Shown here: positions 14,398 through 15,832 of the stretch, piece after piece
Layout: every line of letters begins with the position of its first letter
Numbering within the stretch: the stretch's first letter is position 1
Assembly: GCA_964369525.1 (NCBI GenBank)
Contig: CAYJEW010000048.1
Span: forward strand, 1-15,832
Direction of reading: 5' to 3'
DNA from: JAAYCI01 sp964369525
GTDB taxonomy: Bacteria; Bacillota; Clostridia; Oscillospirales; Ruminococcaceae
Length of the DNA: 15,832 nt
Notes under the pieces: model-generated
The model's database searches: none
What the model saw: the letters and a program-made list of their open reading frames with translations, nothing else
What the model was told of the DNA's origin: nothing
Translations under genes and position numbers: made by a program

Positions 14398-14446
14398 TAT
14401 TTTTTTGTTTTTTTGCCGCAAGCTAAAATTTCAAGGTAAAAAAGAC

Positions 14447-14475
14447 TTGCATTTTTTACGCTTATTTGGTAAACT
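14447..14475 (+). promoter_or_regulatory. Promoter of rpmB
   Basis: TTGCAT (14447-14452), a 17-nt spacer and TAAACT (14470-14475). It predicts a leader of about 50 nt ahead of the AGGAGG site (14521-14526). A GGGG...CCCC pairing in the leader is only 4 bp, so no leader regulation is claimed. Confidence 0.6.
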
Positions 14476-14533
14476 ATTCAAGTGACCGAACAAGGGGACA
14501 TATTAACGCCCCAAGCGCATAGGAGGTGCAGAG

Positions 14534-14722
14534 ATGGCTAAGTGCAGCGTTTGTGATAAGGGAGTATCGTTTGGCATTAAGGTATCCCACTCGCATCGTC
14601 GTAGTAACCGCATGTGGAAACCCAACGTAAAAAGGGTGAAAGCATTGGTAAACGGTTCCCCAAAATATATTTACGCCTGCGCCCGTTGCTTGCGTGCGGG
14701 CAGCGTAAAGCGCGCAGTATAA
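14534..14722 (+). CDS. rpmB: 50S ribosomal protein L28, zinc-binding type
   Basis: 62 residues, the normal bacterial length. M-A-K-C-S-V-C-D-K-G opens it, S-H-S-H-R-R-S-N-R-M-W-K-P-N follows and A-C-A-R-C-L-R-A-G closes it. Cys4, Cys7, Cys49 and Cys52 form the two C-x-x-C pairs of the zinc-carrying form; many bacteria also hold a cysteine-free copy for zinc shortage, and none is seen here. L28 is a component of the large ribosomal subunit. AGGAGG sits 7 nt before the ATG. It has its own promoter and is followed at once by a terminator, so it is probably monocistronic. Confidence 0.97.
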   Translation: MAKCSVCDKGVSFGIKVSHSHRRSNRMWKPNVKRVKALVNGSPKYIYACARCLRAGSVKRAV

Positions 14723-14733
14723 TTTTGGCATAT

Positions 14734-14762
14734 AAAGGCTCCCATTTTTGGGGGCTTTTTTT
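14734..14762 (+). terminator. Intrinsic terminator of rpmB
   Basis: AAAGGCTCCCA pairs with TGGGGGCTTT around a short T loop, with one bulged G and one G-T pair, followed by seven T (14756-14762). It starts 11 nt after the rpmB stop. Confidence 0.8.
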
Positions 14763-14786
14763 GTTGGGTGAGAGCCCAACAAAAAA
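14756..14786. terminator. Second hairpin, possible terminator for plsY
   Basis: GTTGGG (14763-14768) pairs with CCCAAC (14775-14780) around TGAGAG, and flanking T7 and A6 tracts extend the stem. Read on the minus strand the T-run follows the stem, so it could act for plsY. Its A6 tract is partly shared with the next hairpin. Confidence 0.6.
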
Positions 14787-14819
14787 GCGGCACAGCTTTT
14801 AGGAAGCTGTGCCGCTTTT
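14783..14819. terminator. 16-bp hairpin terminator between rpmB and plsY
   Basis: AAAAGCGGCACAGCTT (14783-14798) pairs perfectly with 14804-14819 around a 5-nt loop. It is GC-rich in the centre with A and T tails on both sides, so it can stop transcription from either direction. It lies 30 nt past the plsY stop. Confidence 0.85.
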
Positions 14820-14849
14820 GCTTAGTGTTTTTTTGCGGATGGGTTTTGT

Positions 14850-15539
14850 TTATTGATTCTGGGTGTCGTCTTTTGCTTCAAACTTATACTCTTTGCCGCT
14901 GCGCAGCCGAGCTATGTTTTCGCGGTGCATAAGCACAACCAGCCCCGCAATTATCAGCGCACATACTGTGGAAAACGCAGCGCCTTCCTGCGAAACAAAC
15001 GTACACCAAAGCCATGTGCACACGGGGTATAGCGATATACCAATAATGCTGCCAAGCGACACCATTTTTGTGGTGACGAATATTATCAAAAATATTACCA
15101 GCAGCCCAAGCGCTACAAGCGGCAACAGCGACAATATTACGCCAAGCGATGTGGCAATACCCTTGCCGCCTTTAAATTTGAAAAATATTGGAAACATGTG
15201 CCCTACTATGGCAAAAATTGCAGCCGCATAAGCTGTGTATGCCGTGTGGGCAAAAAAGTCTGTTGCGCCTGTTACAAACATTATCATAATAAATCTTGCT
15301 AAAAACACGGCTGCAACGCCTTTAAGTGCGTCGCCCAGCAGCGTTACCGCTGCGCTGGTTTTGCCAAAACTTCGTGCCATATTACTCATGCCTGCGTTTC
15401 CGCTACCCAGGCTACGAATATCCTTTTTATAAAACACCTTGCTAATAACAATGGCAAAGTTTATGCTGCCTAAAAGATACGCACAAACAGCGCTTATAAC
15501 CATTGCTATTACTACTTCTTGCATTGCAAAATTTGGCAT
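14850..15539 (-). CDS. plsY: Acyl-phosphate:glycerol-3-phosphate acyltransferase PlsY
   Basis: A 229-residue membrane enzyme with about five hydrophobic segments. PlsY moves the acyl group from acyl-phosphate to glycerol-3-phosphate, giving lysophosphatidic acid, the first committed step of phospholipid synthesis in most Gram-positive bacteria. The three conserved loops are present: S-L-G-S-G-N-A-G-M-S-N at 43-53 (usual form G-S-G-N-x-G-A-T-N), G-H-M-F-P-I-F-F-K-F-K-G-G-K-G at 113-127, and H-R-E-N-I-A-R-L-R-S-G-K-E near the end. The start is ATG 15539 with AGGGAGG 11 nt upstream, somewhat long; an ATG five codons on is further away. The C-terminal tail is charged. PlsX is not in the window. 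It has its own promoter and is convergent with rpmB. Confidence 0.95.
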   Translation of the reverse strand: MPNFAMQEVVIAMVISAVCAYLLGSINFAIVISKVFYKKDIRSLGSGNAGMSNMARSFGKTSAAVTLLGDALKGVAAVFLARFIMIMFVTGATDFFAHTAYTAYAAAIFAIVGHMFPIFFKFKGGKGIATSLGVILSLLPLVALGLLVIFLIIFVTTKMVSLGSIIGISLYPVCTWLWCTFVSQEGAAFSTVCALIIAGLVVLMHRENIARLRSGKEYKFEAKDDTQNQ

Positions 15540-15578
15540 GTTACTATATACCTCCCTTTAGGTGTGATACCGCAAAAC

Positions 15579-15608
15579 AGTATACCACAGTTTCACATTA
15601 GAAAGCAA
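15579..15608 (-). promoter_or_regulatory. Promoter of plsY
   Basis: Read leftward, TTGCTT (15608-15603), an 18-nt spacer and TATACT (15584-15579), with TGG directly before the -10 as an extended element. Confidence 0.65.
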
Positions 15609-15624
15609 TGTAACTTAAAATTAT

Positions 15625-15656
15625 AAAGGGCAAAGGTTTTTTAACCTTTGCCCTTT
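15625..15656. terminator. Terminator between the DsrE-like gene and plsY
   Basis: A 14-bp perfect stem (15625-15638 with 15643-15656) around TTTT, with A-rich and T-rich flanks. It lies 26 nt after the stop of the minus-strand DsrE-like gene and upstream of the plsY promoter, so it separates the two minus-strand genes. Confidence 0.85.
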
Positions 15657-15682
15657 TATTTAGCTTACGTATTGTATTAATT

Positions 15683-15832
15683 TTATACTGACAGGAATGG
15701 CTCGCCATCTTTAAGAATTTCTGTTAGCGGCTGGCCCATAAAGCGTACGTCTACGCCCATCTCCAGCAATTTATCGCTAACGCCCAGCTGGTCTGCGCAG
15801 GCTTTGCAAGCAATAAAGTTAACCCCGCCTCT
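15683..15832 (-). CDS. DsrE-like protein, C-terminal fragment
   Basis: The last 49 codons of a gene that enters from the right edge; TAA is at 15685-15683. The fragment shows V-N-F-I-A-C-K-A-C-A-D-Q-L-G-V followed by L-L-E-M-G-V-D-V-R-F-M-G-Q-P-L-T and a short end in P-F-L-S-V. A C-x-x-C followed by a helix, a strand ending x-M-G and P-L-T-E-I-L is the usual close of small DsrE/DsrF-like proteins. Some of these act in sulfur relay through a cysteine; many are of unknown function. The N-terminal half is outside the window, so subfamily and role cannot be decided. Confidence 0.72.
   Translation of the reverse strand, partial: RGGVNFIACKACADQLGVSDKLLEMGVDVRFMGQPLTEILKDGEPFLSV

Noticed and set aside
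14398..14417. T-rich run after the aldo/keto reductase as a terminator
   Set aside because: No stem precedes the T-runs, so an intrinsic terminator is not supported.

Overview
The window looks like a chromosomal fragment of a low-to-mid GC Firmicute, most likely class Clostridia. The reasons are near-consensus AGGAGG-type ribosome binding sites throughout, TATAAT/TATACT -10 boxes, a zinc-type ribosomal protein L28, PlsY, an M55 D-aminopeptidase and YcxB-like and PepT-like proteins. Two runs of exactly 10 N (7233-7242 and 8856-8865) show a draft, probably metagenomic, assembly. No rRNA, tRNA, CRISPR array, transposase or phage gene is visible.

Left edge (1-987, minus strand): the start of a PepT-type tripeptidase, preceded in the same direction by a YcxB-like membrane protein carrying an unusual coiled-coil insertion. 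A 330-nt divergent intergenic region follows, with a good promoter (TTGGAA-17-TATAAT, extended -10) facing right.

Centre (1318-10108, plus strand): an apparently single transcription unit of eight genes, closed by a 19-bp perfect hairpin terminator at 10156-10195. The first three genes (fnlA/capE, capF/fnlB, capG/fnlC types) are the complete pathway from UDP-GlcNAc to UDP-N-acetyl-L-fucosamine. Next come a WbuB-type GT4 (candidate FucNAc transferase), a DPM1-like GT2 paired with a DUF2304 membrane protein (candidate lipid-linked sugar synthase), an MBOAT O-acyltransferase and an SGNH/AlgJ-DltD-like membrane-anchored protein. Together they suggest synthesis, attachment and O-acylation of a FucNAc-containing cell-surface glycan. 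No initiating phosphoglycosyl transferase, flippase, polymerase, GT-C transferase or chain-length regulator is present, so the module probably decorates or completes a polymer made elsewhere.

Right of centre (10228-13032, minus strand): a tight three-gene peptide-hydrolase operon, dppA-like M55 D-aminopeptidase, then a DmpA-type P1 peptidase, then an SH3-NlpC/P60 protein whose catalytic Cys is replaced by Ala. All three families act on peptides containing D-amino acids or on cell-wall peptides, so a muropeptide or D-peptide scavenging role is plausible.

Right part (13252-15832): an aldo/keto reductase with a C-terminal two-cluster ferredoxin domain (plus), rpmB (plus), a dense block of three hairpins between the convergent rpmB and plsY genes, plsY (minus), another terminator, and the C-terminal end of a DsrE-like protein (minus) running off the window.

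Points most worth checking: the noncanonical active sites in the MBOAT (conserved WRRWH His is Phe) and the NlpC/P60 protein (Cys is Ala); the 5' end of the MBOAT gene, where the RBS-linked ATG is out of frame across a T7 tract; and the FucNAc/GT2-DUF2304/MBOAT-SGNH combination as a possible self-contained surface-glycan decoration system.
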